From: Klebsiella grimontii
Lineage (GTDB): Bacteria; Pseudomonadota; Gammaproteobacteria; Enterobacterales; Enterobacteriaceae
Assembly (NCBI RefSeq): GCF_900200035.1
Contig: NZ_FZTC01000019.1
Location: forward strand, 186,001 to 250,000
Direction: 5' to 3'
DNA: 64,000 bases
A program made the translations under genes and the position numbers. The notes under the pieces were generated by a model that worked only from the letters and a program-made list of their open reading frames with translations, did no database searches and was not told the DNA's origin. Shown here piece after piece: positions 29,520 through 38,558 of this stretch. How positions within the stretch are numbered: the stretch's first letter is position 1; each line of letters starts with the position of its first letter.

Positions 29520-29534
29520 GATTGCCGATTTTGC

Positions 29535-30215
29535 TCAGCGTCTTGAACGCACCACCTGGTAGCGGCGGGTGAAATATTCAAACGGCGCGCTCCAGACGTG
29601 AACCAGGCGGGTGAACGGGAACAGCAGGAAAATCGTCATCCCCAGCACCAGATGCACGCGGAAGACAAAGGCGACGCCGCTGAGCATTTCAGACGAGCCG
29701 CCGCGGAAAGTCACGATGCCCTGCGCCCAGCCAACCAGCTTCATCATTTCACTGCCGTCAGGATACTGCGCCGAGAAAGGAATCGTGCTCAGCCCGAGCA
29801 GACACTGAATCAGCAGAATGCTCATGATGATAATGTCCGGCATCGTCGAGGTGGCGCGCACGCGCTGGTTGGTCAGACGGCGCCAGAGCAACCCCGCGCC
29901 GCCAATCAGCGTCAGAACGCCGCACACGCCGCCGAGCACCATCGCCATCTGCTGCTTGACCGCAATCGGCAAAAACCAGGCATACATCCAGTGCGGCGTT
30001 AGCATGCCGAACAGATGGCCAAAGAAAATGCCGAGTATGCCGATATGGAACAGATTCGACCAGATTACCATCCCGCGTTTATCCAGCATCTGGCTGGAGG
30101 AGGCGCGCCAGGTGTACTGACCGTAGTCGTAGCGCAGCCAGCTGCCGAGGAAAAAGACCGTCGCGCAGATGTAGGGGTAGATGTCGTAAAAAAAGACGTT
30201 CAGGTACTGTATCAT
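29535..30215 (-). CDS. narV: Nitrate reductase 2 gamma subunit NarV (cytochrome b)
   Basis: 226 residues, the same as E. coli NarV. Five membrane helices; the four heme-b ligands expected for the NarI family are His57, His67, His188 and His206. It oxidises quinol on the periplasmic side and passes electrons to the NarY iron-sulfur subunit. Last gene of narUZYWV, with a 4-base ATGA overlap with narW. Confidence 0.96.
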   Translation of the reverse strand: MIQYLNVFFYDIYPYICATVFFLGSWLRYDYGQYTWRASSSQMLDKRGMVIWSNLFHIGILGIFFGHLFGMLTPHWMYAWFLPIAVKQQMAMVLGGVCGVLTLIGGAGLLWRRLTNQRVRATSTMPDIIIMSILLIQCLLGLSTIPFSAQYPDGSEMMKLVGWAQGIVTFRGGSSEMLSGVAFVFRVHLVLGMTIFLLFPFTRLVHVWSAPFEYFTRRYQVVRSRR

Positions 30216-30907
30216 TTCGGGCCTCCCGCGCTGACGTCGACGTACTGCGGCGCCACGTCCTGGCTAAAGCGTCGTTGATATTGCTGTAACGGTGAGCTGT
30301 CACAGGCCGTAGCGTTGTCTTCGATAAATTTCACCTGTTCTTCTTCCCAGACCGCATCCAGCGCCTGCCGGGTGTCATCCCGTGTTTCTTGCTTGACCTG
30401 CTTCGTGACACTGTCACTTGAAAGAGGGCTTCCGGCAAGGTTCAGCAGGGCGTCAAACAGCAGGTACCACGGCGTATCGCGCTGCTTGAGCCGCCCGCCC
30501 AGCAGGGCCAGAATCGGCGCGACGTTTTGCAGCCCTTCGCGGGCTTCGGCTTCCGGCAATATGCTGAGGTATTCCAGATACAGCGGCAGATGGTCGGGAA
30601 GTTCGCGGCAGTCGAGCACCAGGCCCGCTTTTTCATACTGGGCGAGCAGATCGACCATCGCCTGGCCGCGATCGCGAGACTCGGCGTGAACGTGTTCAAA
30701 CAGCAGCAGCGACGTGGCGCGGCCCCGGTCGAACACTTCGCACCATTCGGCCTGCTTGTCCAGCAGCGGGGCATTCAGCATCGCCGCGGCGAAGTCGTCG
30801 AGCAGGGGGGCGTCGCGACGCACCATGCTCAGCACCTCCTCCTTGCACTGCCAAAGAAACTCATCCGGGTACTCCATCAGCAGGCCGATCGCTTTGAGGA
30901 TTTGCAT
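30212..30907 (-). CDS. narW: Nitrate reductase 2 assembly chaperone NarW
   Basis: 231 residues, NarJ/NarW (TorD-like) all-helical chaperone, as long as E. coli Nar[18 protein letters not shown] near the N-terminus and [20 protein letters not shown] are family hallmarks. It holds apo-NarZ during molybdenum cofactor and iron-sulfur insertion and is not part of the final complex. It overlaps both neighbours. Confidence 0.95.
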   Translation of the reverse strand: MQILKAIGLLMEYPDEFLWQCKEEVLSMVRRDAPLLDDFAAAMLNAPLLDKQAEWCEVFDRGRATSLLLFEHVHAESRDRGQAMVDLLAQYEKAGLVLDCRELPDHLPLYLEYLSILPEAEAREGLQNVAPILALLGGRLKQRDTPWYLLFDALLNLAGSPLSSDSVTKQVKQETRDDTRQALDAVWEEEQVKFIEDNATACDSSPLQQYQRRFSQDVAPQYVDVSAGGPK

Positions 30908-32451
30908 TATTCCCCCTCCGCTTTATCGCGTACTTCGGTGATGTTGATGGCATCGATACGGCTACTGTTGAACAGGTTGAATTTGCTGTCGGAGCCGTGG
31001 CAGCCGTCGCCAAAGGTAAAGCCGCAGCCGTTGCGCTCGGGGAAAGCGTCGCGCGCCATTTCGCGGTGGCTGGTCGGGATCACGAAGCGGTCCTCGTAGT
31101 TGGCGATCGCCAGATAGCGGTACATCTCCTCGACCTGCTCAACGCTTAAGCCCACCTCCTCGATGGCGCGGGTATCGGTGACGCCTTCCACCGTTTGCGA
31201 GCGCATGTAATGACGCATCGCCATCATGCGCTTCAGCGCGCGCAGCACCGGGCCGGTATCGCCCGCGCTGAGCATATTGGCGAGATACTGCACCGGAATA
31301 CGCAGGCTTTCGATGGCCGGAAGCACGCCGTCGCTTTTCGGCAGACCGCCGGCGTCGGCGTAGGACTGAATCGGCGACAGCGGCGGCACGTACCAGACCA
31401 TTGGCAGGGTGCGATATTCCGGATGCAGCGGCAGGGCCAGCTTCCAGTCCATCGCCATTTTGTACACCGGCGAGCGCTGGGCGGCATCAATCACGTTGTG
31501 CGGAATCCCCTGTTTCAGCGCTTCTTCAATCACCGCCGGGTCGTGGGGGTCGAGGAACACCTCGCACTGCCGCTCGTAGAGATCGATCTCGCGCTCGGTG
31601 CTGGCGGCTTCTTCAATACGGTCGGCGTCGTACAACAGCACCCCGAGATAGCGAATACGTCCGACGCAGGTTTCCGAGCAGACGGTGGGCTGTCCGGACT
31701 CGATACGCGGGTAGCAGAAGATGCACTTCTCCGATTTGCCGCTCTTCCAGTTGAAGTAGATTTTTTTGTACGGGCAGCCGCTGATGCACAGACGCCAGCC
31801 GCGGCATTTGTCCTGGTCGATCAGCACGATGCCGTCTTCTTCACGCTTGTAGATGGCGCCGCTCGGGCAGGTGGCGACGCAGCTCGGATTCAGGCAGTGC
31901 TCGCACAGGCGCGGCAGATACATCATGAAGGTGTTTTCAAACTGGCCGTACATCTCCTTCTGAATCTTGTCGAAGTTACGGTCGCGGGCGCGCTTTTCAA
32001 ACTCGCCGCCGAGCAGCTCTTCCCAGTTGGGCCCCCAAATGATTTTATCCATCCGTTTACCGTCGATAAGCGAGCGCGGACGGGCGGTAGGCAGATGTTT
32101 GCCCTCCGGCGCGTTGTGTAGATGCTGGTAATCAAAGGTAAACGGCTCATAGTAGTCGTCAATCTGCGGTATCACCGGATTGGCGAAGATCTTGGTGATG
32201 ACGCCCATTTTGCCGCCCAGACGTGGGCGTATTTTGCCATTAACGTCGCGCACCCAGCCGCCTTCCCATACCTCCTGGTCTTCCCAGTTTTTCGGATAAC
32301 CGATGCCCGGTTTGGTTTCGACGTTGTTAAACCAGGCGTATTCCATCCCTTCGCGTCCGGTCCAGACGTTTTTACAGGTGACGGAACAGGTGTGGCAGCC
32401 GATGCATTTATCAAGATTGAGAACCATGCCGACCTGTGAGCGTATTTTCAT
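30907..32451 (-). CDS. narY: Nitrate reductase 2 beta subunit NarY
   Basis: 514 residues, as in E. coli. Four iron-sulfur motifs: CIGCHTCSVTC, CEHCLNPSCVATCP, CRGWRLCISGCP (the Trp in place of a Cys makes this the [3Fe-4S] site typical of NarH/NarY) and CIFCYPRIESGQPTVCSETC. It carries electrons from NarV hemes to NarZ. Overlaps narZ by ATGA. Confidence 0.97.
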   Translation of the reverse strand: MKIRSQVGMVLNLDKCIGCHTCSVTCKNVWTGREGMEYAWFNNVETKPGIGYPKNWEDQEVWEGGWVRDVNGKIRPRLGGKMGVITKIFANPVIPQIDDYYEPFTFDYQHLHNAPEGKHLPTARPRSLIDGKRMDKIIWGPNWEELLGGEFEKRARDRNFDKIQKEMYGQFENTFMMYLPRLCEHCLNPSCVATCPSGAIYKREEDGIVLIDQDKCRGWRLCISGCPYKKIYFNWKSGKSEKCIFCYPRIESGQPTVCSETCVGRIRYLGVLLYDADRIEEAASTEREIDLYERQCEVFLDPHDPAVIEEALKQGIPHNVIDAAQRSPVYKMAMDWKLALPLHPEYRTLPMVWYVPPLSPIQSYADAGGLPKSDGVLPAIESLRIPVQYLANMLSAGDTGPVLRALKRMMAMRHYMRSQTVEGVTDTRAIEEVGLSVEQVEEMYRYLAIANYEDRFVIPTSHREMARDAFPERNGCGFTFGDGCHGSDSKFNLFNSSRIDAINITEVRDKAEGE

Positions 32452-35400
32452 TTTTTCGCCTCCTGTACCCCATCGCGACCTCCGTCATCCAGCCAGTCAA
32501 TATTTTTCATTTTGCGGATCATGATGAACTCATCGCGGTTGGAGCCGACGGTGCCGTAATAGTTGAAACCGTAAGCCAACTGGGCGTAGCCGCCGATCAT
32601 ATGGGTTGGTTTCGGGCACACGCGGGTCACCGAGTTATGGATCCCGCCGCGCCGGCCGGTGACTTCCGAGCCCGGAATATTCATCAGGCGTTCCTGGGCG
32701 TGGTACATCATGGTCATGCCCGGCGGTACGCGCTGGCTGACCACCGCGCGGGCGGTGAGCGCGCCGTTGGCGTTGAAGGCCTCGATCCAGTCGTTATCTT
32801 CGATACCCAGCTCGCGGGCGTCGGTTTCGCTGATCCACACGATCGGCCCGCCGCGCGACAGGGTCAGCATCAGCAGGTTTTCGCTGTAGGTGGAGTGGAT
32901 GCCCCATTTCTGGTGCGGCGTCAGGAAGTTGAGCGCTTTTTCCGGGAAGCCATTGGGCGGGATCGCTTTCATCTGGCTGACGCTGCGGGTGTCAATCGGC
33001 GGTCGATAAACCACCAGGCTTTCGCCAAAGGCGCGCATCCAGGGATGATCCTGATACAGCTGCTGGCGGCCGGAAAGGGTGCGCCAGGGAATCAGCTCGT
33101 GGACGTTGGTATAGCCGGCGTTGTAGGAAACATGCTCGCTCTCGAGGCCGGACCAGGTCGGGCTGGAGATGATTTTGCGCGGCTGGGCCTGAATATCGCG
33201 GAAGCGGATTTTTTCATCCTCTTTATTGCACGCCAGGTGCGTGTGCTCGCGGCCGGTAAATTCGCCGAGGGCCTGCCAGGCTTTTACCGCCACCTGGCCG
33301 TTGGTTTCGGGGGCCAGGGCGAGGATCACTTCCGAGGCGTCGATGGCGCTGTCGATGCGCGGGCGGCCTTTCGCCGGGCCGTCCAGCTTGACGTAGTTCA
33401 GCTTGCCGAGGAAATCGACTTCGCTCTGGGTGTTCCACGTAATGCCTTTGCCGCCGTTGCCCAGCTTGTCGAGCAGCGGGCCAAGGGAGGTGAAGCGCTC
33501 GTAAGTCGCCGGGTAATCACGCTCAACCACGGCGATCGACGGCGCGGTTTTACCCGGCGTCAGCTCGCATTCGCCTTTCCGCCAGTCCAGCACCTCGAAG
33601 GGCTGCGACAGCTCCGCCGGGGAGTCGTGCTGCAGCGGCACCAGCACCACGTCGGTCTCTTTATCGAGGTGGCCGACGCAGACCTCGGAGAAGGTTTTGG
33701 CGATATCTTTGTAGATTTCCCAGTCGCTGCGTGATTCCCAGGCCGGATCTACCGCGGCCGACAGCGGGTGGATAAACGGATGCATATCCGAGGTGTTCAT
33801 ATCGTCTTTTTCATACCAGGTGGCGGTCGGCAGAACGATATCGGAGAACAGGCAGGTGCTGGACATGCGGAAATCGAGGGTCACCAGCAGGTCGAGCTTG
33901 CCTTCGATGGCCGCGGTCTGCCACTCCACCTCTTCGGGCTTCACGTTATCGCTGGCGCCCAGCTCATCGCCCTGAATACCGCTGTCGGTACCCAGTAGAT
34001 ATTTGAGCATATACTCGTGGCCCTTGCCGGAAGAGCCCAGCAGATTAGAGCGCCAGATAAACAGATTACGCGGATGGTTTTTGCCGTTATCCGGCTGTTC
34101 GCAGGCGAAGCGGATCTCGCCGGACTTCAACGCCCGGGCGGTGTAGTCGGCAGGGGAAAGACCCGCAGCGGCGGCCTGTTCCTTGATAGTCAGCGGGTTG
34201 ACGCCCAGCTGCGGCGCGGAGGGCAGCCAGCCCATGCGTTCGGCACGGACGTTAAAGTCGATAAGGCTGCCGCTGAATTGGCTGGCGTCGGCCAGCGGCG
34301 ACAGCAGCTCCTGGGCAGTCAGCTTCTCATAGCGCCACTGGCTGGCGTGATTGTAGAAAAAAGAGGTGCTGTTCATCTGGCGCGGCGGGCGGTTCCAGTC
34401 AAGGGCGAACGCCAGCGGCAGCCAGCCGGTTTGCGGGCGCAGCTTCTCCTGACCGACATAGTGCGACCAGCCGCCGCCGCTCTGGCCGACGCAGCCGCAG
34501 AACACCAGCATATTGATCATCCCCCGGTAGTTCATATCCATGTGGTACCAGTGGTTGACGCCGGCGCCGAGGATAATCATCGACCGCCCGTGGGTTTTGT
34601 GCGCGGTATCGGCAAATTCACGGGCGATCTGCTCGATGTGCTGGCGCGGGACGCCGGTTATCTGTTCGGCCCACGCCGGGGTATAAGCTTTCATCTCGCC
34701 GAAGTCCTGCGCGGCGTTGGGATCGTCTAAACCGCGATCGAGCCCGTAGTTGGCGAGGATCAGATCATAGACGCTGACCACCAGGCCGGTTTCGCCGTTG
34801 GCCAGCGGCAGCTGTTTAACCGGCAGCTGATGCAGGGTTACCGGCTCCTGCTTAACGCTGCGAAAGTGCGGGTTTTCGTTGCCGCCGAAGTAGGGGAAAC
34901 CCACCGTTACCACGTCATCACGGCTATCCAGCAGCGACAGCGAGAGTTCAATCGCTTGCCCGGCGGCCTGCTGTTCGAGGTTCCATTTGCCTTTCTCTCC
35001 CCAGCGGAAGCCAATTGAGCCGTTAGGGGCAACCAGATTGCCTGTGCTGCTGTAAGCGACGGTTTTCCACTCCGGGTTGTTGCTTTCGCCCAGTCCGTCA
35101 ACCAGATCGGCGGCGCGCAACATACGGCCGGGAACGTAGAAACCCTCCTCGCGGCGTTCAAGCATCACCAGCATCGGCATATCGGTGTAGGTGCGGCAGT
35201 AGTTGAGAAAATAATCGCTGGGGTTATCGAGGTGAAAGGTTTTAAGGATCACCTGGCCCATCGCCATGGCCAGCGCGCTGTCGGTACCCTGTTTCGGCGC
35301 CAGCCACTGGTCGCTGAGCTTGGCGACTTCCGAAAAGTCCGGGGTAATCGCGATGGTTTTGGTGCCCTTGTAGCGCACTTCGGTAAAAAAGTGGGCGTCC

Positions 35401-36188
35401 GGCGTCCGGGTCTGCGGGACGTTGGAGCCCCAGGCGATGATATAGCTGGAGTTGTACCAGTCGGCGGATTCGGGAACGTCGGTCTGTTCGCCCCAGGTCA
35501 TCGGCGAGGCGGGGGGAAGGTCGCAGTACCAGTCGTAGAAGCTCAGGCAGGTGCCGCCGAGCAGCGACAGATAGCGGGTACCGGCGGCGTAAGAGACCAT
35601 CGACATCGCCGGGATCGGCGAAAAGCCCGCCACCCGGTCCGGGCCGTAGTTTTTGATGGTCCAGACGTTGGCGGCGGCGATCAGCTGGTTCAGCTCCTTC
35701 CAGCTTGAACGGATAAACCCGCCTTTGCCGCGAACCTGTTTGTAGCTAAGGGTTTTTACCGGGTCGCGCATGATGCTGTCCCACGCCTCTACCGGATCCG
35801 GATGCTGGGCCAATGCTTCGCGCCACAGCGCAATCAGCCGCTTACGCGCCAGCGGATACTTCAGGCGGTTGGCGCTATACAGGTACCAGGAGTAGCTTGC
35901 GCCGCGGGGGCAGCCGCGGGGCTCGTGGTTCGGCAGGTCAGGGCGGGTGCGGGGATAGTCGGTTTGCTGGGTTTCCCAGGTCACCAGCCCGTTTTTGACG
36001 TAAATTTTCCAGCTACAGGAGCCCGTACAGTTCACGCCGTGCGTTGAGCGGACGATTTTGTCGAACTGCCAGCGCTGACGGTAGCTGTCCTCCCAGTCGC
36101 GGTTGGTGTTGTACACCTGGCCGTGACCGTTGGCAAAGCTCTCGCCTCTCTGCTTAAAGTAGCGAAAGCGATCCAGTAGTTTACTCAT
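32448..36188 (-). CDS. narZ: Nitrate reductase 2 alpha subunit NarZ (Mo-bisMGD)
   Basis: 1246 residues, matching E. coli NarZ. The N-terminal segment HGVNCTGSCSWKIYVKNG carries the His/Cys ligands of the FS0 cluster, followed by the molybdopterin oxidoreductase domains and C-terminal dinucleotide-binding domain. The N-terminal RYFKQR resembles the vestigial Tat motif of NarG. It reduces nitrate to nitrite at the cytoplasmic face. I call it narZ rather than narG from the operon (narU upstream, nhoA and smvA flanking). In E. coli this isoenzyme is stationary-phase (RpoS) controlled. Confidence 0.95.
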   Translation of the reverse strand: MSKLLDRFRYFKQRGESFANGHGQVYNTNRDWEDSYRQRWQFDKIVRSTHGVNCTGSCSWKIYVKNGLVTWETQQTDYPRTRPDLPNHEPRGCPRGASYSWYLYSANRLKYPLARKRLIALWREALAQHPDPVEAWDSIMRDPVKTLSYKQVRGKGGFIRSSWKELNQLIAAANVWTIKNYGPDRVAGFSPIPAMSMVSYAAGTRYLSLLGGTCLSFYDWYCDLPPASPMTWGEQTDVPESADWYNSSYIIAWGSNVPQTRTPDAHFFTEVRYKGTKTIAITPDFSEVAKLSDQWLAPKQGTDSALAMAMGQVILKTFHLDNPSDYFLNYCRTYTDMPMLVMLERREEGFYVPGRMLRAADLVDGLGESNNPEWKTVAYSSTGNLVAPNGSIGFRWGEKGKWNLEQQAAGQAIELSLSLLDSRDDVVTVGFPYFGGNENPHFRSVKQEPVTLHQLPVKQLPLANGETGLVVSVYDLILANYGLDRGLDDPNAAQDFGEMKAYTPAWAEQITGVPRQHIEQIAREFADTAHKTHGRSMIILGAGVNHWYHMDMNYRGMINMLVFCGCVGQSGGGWSHYVGQEKLRPQTGWLPLAFALDWNRPPRQMNSTSFFYNHASQWRYEKLTAQELLSPLADASQFSGSLIDFNVRAERMGWLPSAPQLGVNPLTIKEQAAAAGLSPADYTARALKSGEIRFACEQPDNGKNHPRNLFIWRSNLLGSSGKGHEYMLKYLLGTDSGIQGDELGASDNVKPEEVEWQTAAIEGKLDLLVTLDFRMSSTCLFSDIVLPTATWYEKDDMNTSDMHPFIHPLSAAVDPAWESRSDWEIYKDIAKTFSEVCVGHLDKETDVVLVPLQHDSPAELSQPFEVLDWRKGECELTPGKTAPSIAVVERDYPATYERFTSLGPLLDKLGNGGKGITWNTQSEVDFLGKLNYVKLDGPAKGRPRIDSAIDASEVILALAPETNGQVAVKAWQALGEFTGREHTHLACNKEDEKIRFRDIQAQPRKIISSPTWSGLESEHVSYNAGYTNVHELIPWRTLSGRQQLYQDHPWMRAFGESLVVYRPPIDTRSVSQMKAIPPNGFPEKALNFLTPHQKWGIHSTYSENLLMLTLSRGGPIVWISETDARELGIEDNDWIEAFNANGALTARAVVSQRVPPGMTMMYHAQERLMNIPGSEVTGRRGGIHNSVTRVCPKPTHMIGGYAQLAYGFNYYGTVGSNRDEFIMIRKMKNIDWLDDGGRDGVQEAKK

Positions 36189-36242
36189 GACATTTCTCCT
36201 GCTTCGATAATGTCCGGCCTGACAAGACCTTACGATCCCGTT

Positions 36243-36272
36243 TGCCGGATAAGGCGTCAGCCGCCATCCGCT
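36243..36272. repeat. Single REP unit between narU and narZ
   Basis: TGCCGGATAAGGCGTCAGCC continuing GCCATCCGC, closely resembling the classical E. coli REP consensus, within the narU-narZ transcript. It may separate transporter and enzyme mRNA stability. Confidence 0.75.
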
Positions 36273-36285
36273 AAAAAAGATGTCG

Positions 36286-37674
36286 TTATTTTTTTGCCGG
36301 TTTGCGCCGGCCGTAGACCAGCCAGGTCACCAGCACGCAGACCACGTAGAACACAAAGAAGACCTTCATCGCCCCGACCGGAGAGCCGGTCATCGCCAGC
36401 GAGGTACCGAAGGCTTTCGGGATAAAGAAGCCGCCAATCGCGCCGATGGCGGAGATAAAGCCGAGCGCCGCCGCGGTATCGGTCACCGCTTCGTGCTGGG
36501 CCTGCTCGTCGCTGCCGCCGCGTTTCTTCACGCTGTCGATGGTGATTTGGCGGAAGATCACGGCGATCATCTGGAAGGTGGAACCGCTGCCGAGACCGGC
36601 GGTCAGAAACAGGCCCATAAACACGACGTAAAAGGCGAGAAAGCTACCTGAGCCGGAGCCGGGTAGGGTAAGAAACAGCAAGCCGGTAAACAGCGCCATC
36701 AGCACAAAATTGACCAGCGTTACCCGCACGCCGCCGAGGCGGTCGGAGATTATGCCGCCAAACGATCGCGCCAGCGCGCCGATAAACGGCCCGAAGAAGG
36801 CCAGCTTAAGGATGTTAACGTCGGGAAACTGGGTTTTCGCCAGCATGGCAAAACCCGCGGAAAAACCAATAAACGAGCCGAAGGTGGCCAGATAGAGCAG
36901 GCTCAGCAGCCACATATGCGGGCGTTTTAGCACCGGGAGCTGATCGCGAATGGATGCCTTCGAGCTGGCGATATCGTTCATGCCTACCCATGCGGCGATG
37001 GTGGCTATCACCAGCAGCGGTACCCAGACGAGGGCGGCGTTGCTTAGCGCGAGGATTGAACCATCTTCCTGAGGCACGCCGTGTACGCCAAGAAAGGCGA
37101 AAATGGGCACAAAAATCGCCGCCGGGGCGATCATCTGCATCACGCTGACGCCGAGATTACCGAGGCCGCCGTTGATGCCCAGGGCGCTGCCCTGTTTCGC
37201 TTTAGGAAAGAAAAAACTGATATTTCCCATGCTGGACGCAAAGTTCGCCCCGGCAAAACCGCAGAGTAAAGCAATCGTAATAAATACCCAAAAAGGAGTA
37301 GCGGTGTTCTGTATAGCTATGCCCAGCCAGATGCAGGGCGCGACCAGAATAATCGTGCTTAATACCGTCCAGTAGCGCCCGCCAAATATAGGTACCATAA
37401 AGGAGTAGGGCACGCGTAATATTGCACCAGAGAGCGAAGGCAGGGCGGTTAATAAAAAGAGCTGATCGGTGGTAAAATTAAATCCAACCTTATTGAGATT
37501 GACGGCGACGGCGCTAAATAGCATCCAGACGCAAAAAGCGAGTAGCAGACAAGCTACGGAAATGCAAAGATTTCTGCGGGCTATTTTCTTTCCCTTATTC
37601 TCCCAAAACGCCGCGTTTTCTGGTTTCCACTCTTTTAAAAGATAATGATTCTTTTTCTCATTTTTGCTCTGCAT
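36286..37674 (-). CDS. narU: Nitrate/nitrite transporter NarU
   Basis: 462 residues from the ATG at 37674, the same length as E. coli NarU; GAGGG lies ahead of it, and the open frame from 37704 has no site. MFS, 12 membrane segments of the NarK/NarU type, with the nitrate signature regions GFAGANFASSMGNISFFFPK and FLTAGLGSGSTFQMIAVIFR. It imports nitrate and exports nitrite for NarZYV. No FNR-like TTGAT-N4-ATCAA box is visible upstream, in line with RpoS-type rather than FNR control. Confidence 0.95.
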   Translation of the reverse strand: MQSKNEKKNHYLLKEWKPENAAFWENKGKKIARRNLCISVACLLLAFCVWMLFSAVAVNLNKVGFNFTTDQLFLLTALPSLSGAILRVPYSFMVPIFGGRYWTVLSTIILVAPCIWLGIAIQNTATPFWVFITIALLCGFAGANFASSMGNISFFFPKAKQGSALGINGGLGNLGVSVMQMIAPAAIFVPIFAFLGVHGVPQEDGSILALSNAALVWVPLLVIATIAAWVGMNDIASSKASIRDQLPVLKRPHMWLLSLLYLATFGSFIGFSAGFAMLAKTQFPDVNILKLAFFGPFIGALARSFGGIISDRLGGVRVTLVNFVLMALFTGLLFLTLPGSGSGSFLAFYVVFMGLFLTAGLGSGSTFQMIAVIFRQITIDSVKKRGGSDEQAQHEAVTDTAAALGFISAIGAIGGFFIPKAFGTSLAMTGSPVGAMKVFFVFYVVCVLVTWLVYGRRKPAKK

Positions 37675-37790
37675 ATTGCCCTCGAATGAACAGTCGTCAG
37701 TCAAAAAGAATAAACTTGTAAAACAGCAAATTAATAAAAGGAATAAAACCAGGGGATGGGTGATGTATCTGTTGTAATGAATGAAGAATA

Positions 37791-37820
37791 GATAAGAAAA
37801 ACGCGTCTAAAAGAGACGCG
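37791..37820 (-). terminator. Intrinsic terminator of smvR
   Basis: CGCGTCT / AGACGCG stem (37802-37820) with an AAAAG loop; on the minus strand it is followed by UUUUUCUU. It lies 44 bases beyond the smvR stop and insulates the narU promoter. Confidence 0.85.
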
Positions 37821-37863
37821 CGAATAATAGGTGGGGATTATTTGTTACAAAGTGTAACTCGAA

Positions 37864-38439
37864 TTAAAATAATTCCAGCGAAATATAATGATTGATATGT
37901 TGGTTAAAGGCGGCATCATCAATTTCCTTCATTCCCAGGGCGTAAATACCATCCAGACCGCAGACGAGGGCAATCAGCCGCCAGGCGATACTTTCCGCGG
38001 GATCATTTGGCCTGAACTCACCCGCTTCGGTCCCGCGCTGGATTATCTTCAGCGTCTCTTCATGCCACATGCTCATCGTCAGCAGATACGCGCCTTTAAT
38101 GTCAGCGTCGCTATCGGCCAGCAGCTGCGCTTCGCGCCATAAACGAATGTAGGGCTCAAGCCTGCCGTCATCGCTGCCCACCATGGAAAACAGGCGTTCG
38201 CGCCATGTGGCATCGTCGGCGACCAGCGGCATATCCATCATTTCGCGGATCAGGCGCACGAAGGTATGGGCCTTTAACTCGCCCGCGGAGGTGAAATGGT
38301 GGTGCAGCTGGCCGGCGGAAACGCCGGCTTCGGCGGCGATATTGCGAACGGTCATGGCGCTAAACCCGCCCTGAAGCGCCACGCGCATGGCCGCCTGTAC
38401 AATAACTTCCCGACGCGCATCGCGATTTAAGTAGCTCAT
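37864..38439 (-). CDS. smvR: TetR-family repressor SmvR
   Basis: 191 residues. N-terminal helix-turn-helix NIAAEAGVSAGQLHHHFTSAGEL and a helical ligand domain. Divergent from smvA, the arrangement described for SmvR/SmvA in Klebsiella, where loss of SmvR raises efflux and chlorhexidine tolerance. No truncation or stop is seen, so the repressor looks intact. Confidence 0.92.
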   Translation of the reverse strand: MSYLNRDARREVIVQAAMRVALQGGFSAMTVRNIAAEAGVSAGQLHHHFTSAGELKAHTFVRLIREMMDMPLVADDATWRERLFSMVGSDDGRLEPYIRLWREAQLLADSDADIKGAYLLTMSMWHEETLKIIQRGTEAGEFRPNDPAESIAWRLIALVCGLDGIYALGMKEIDDAAFNQHINHYISLELF

Positions 38440-38480
38440 AACGTTTGTGACCCCGGTTTTTTTGCCGATAGTAACAAAAA

Positions 38481-38533
38481 GTTGGACACTCGTTCAACAT
38501 TCCGGCAGGATCGCTTTCCTGGACGGCTGTCCA
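38481..38533. promoter_or_regulatory. smvR/smvA intergenic operators
   Basis: TGGAC-GGCT-GTCCA (38520-38533) is a perfect inverted repeat 25 bases upstream of smvA. A related half-matched element, GTTGGACACTCGTTCAAC (38481-38498), sits nearer smvR. Both share TGGAC and are the likely SmvR sites controlling both genes. Confidence 0.6.
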
Positions 38534-38558
38534 ATATTTAACTTTGAGGAAAGGTAGT

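Noticed and set aside
32436-33734. 432-codon open frame antisense to narZ
   Set aside because: It lies wholly inside a strongly conserved gene, has no ribosome site and a composition typical of the reverse strand of GC-rich coding DNA.
30907-36188. Possibility that this is the primary nitrate reductase narGH
   Set aside because: narU directly upstream, and nhoA and smvA flanking, match the narUZYWV locus. No narX/narL or narK is adjacent.
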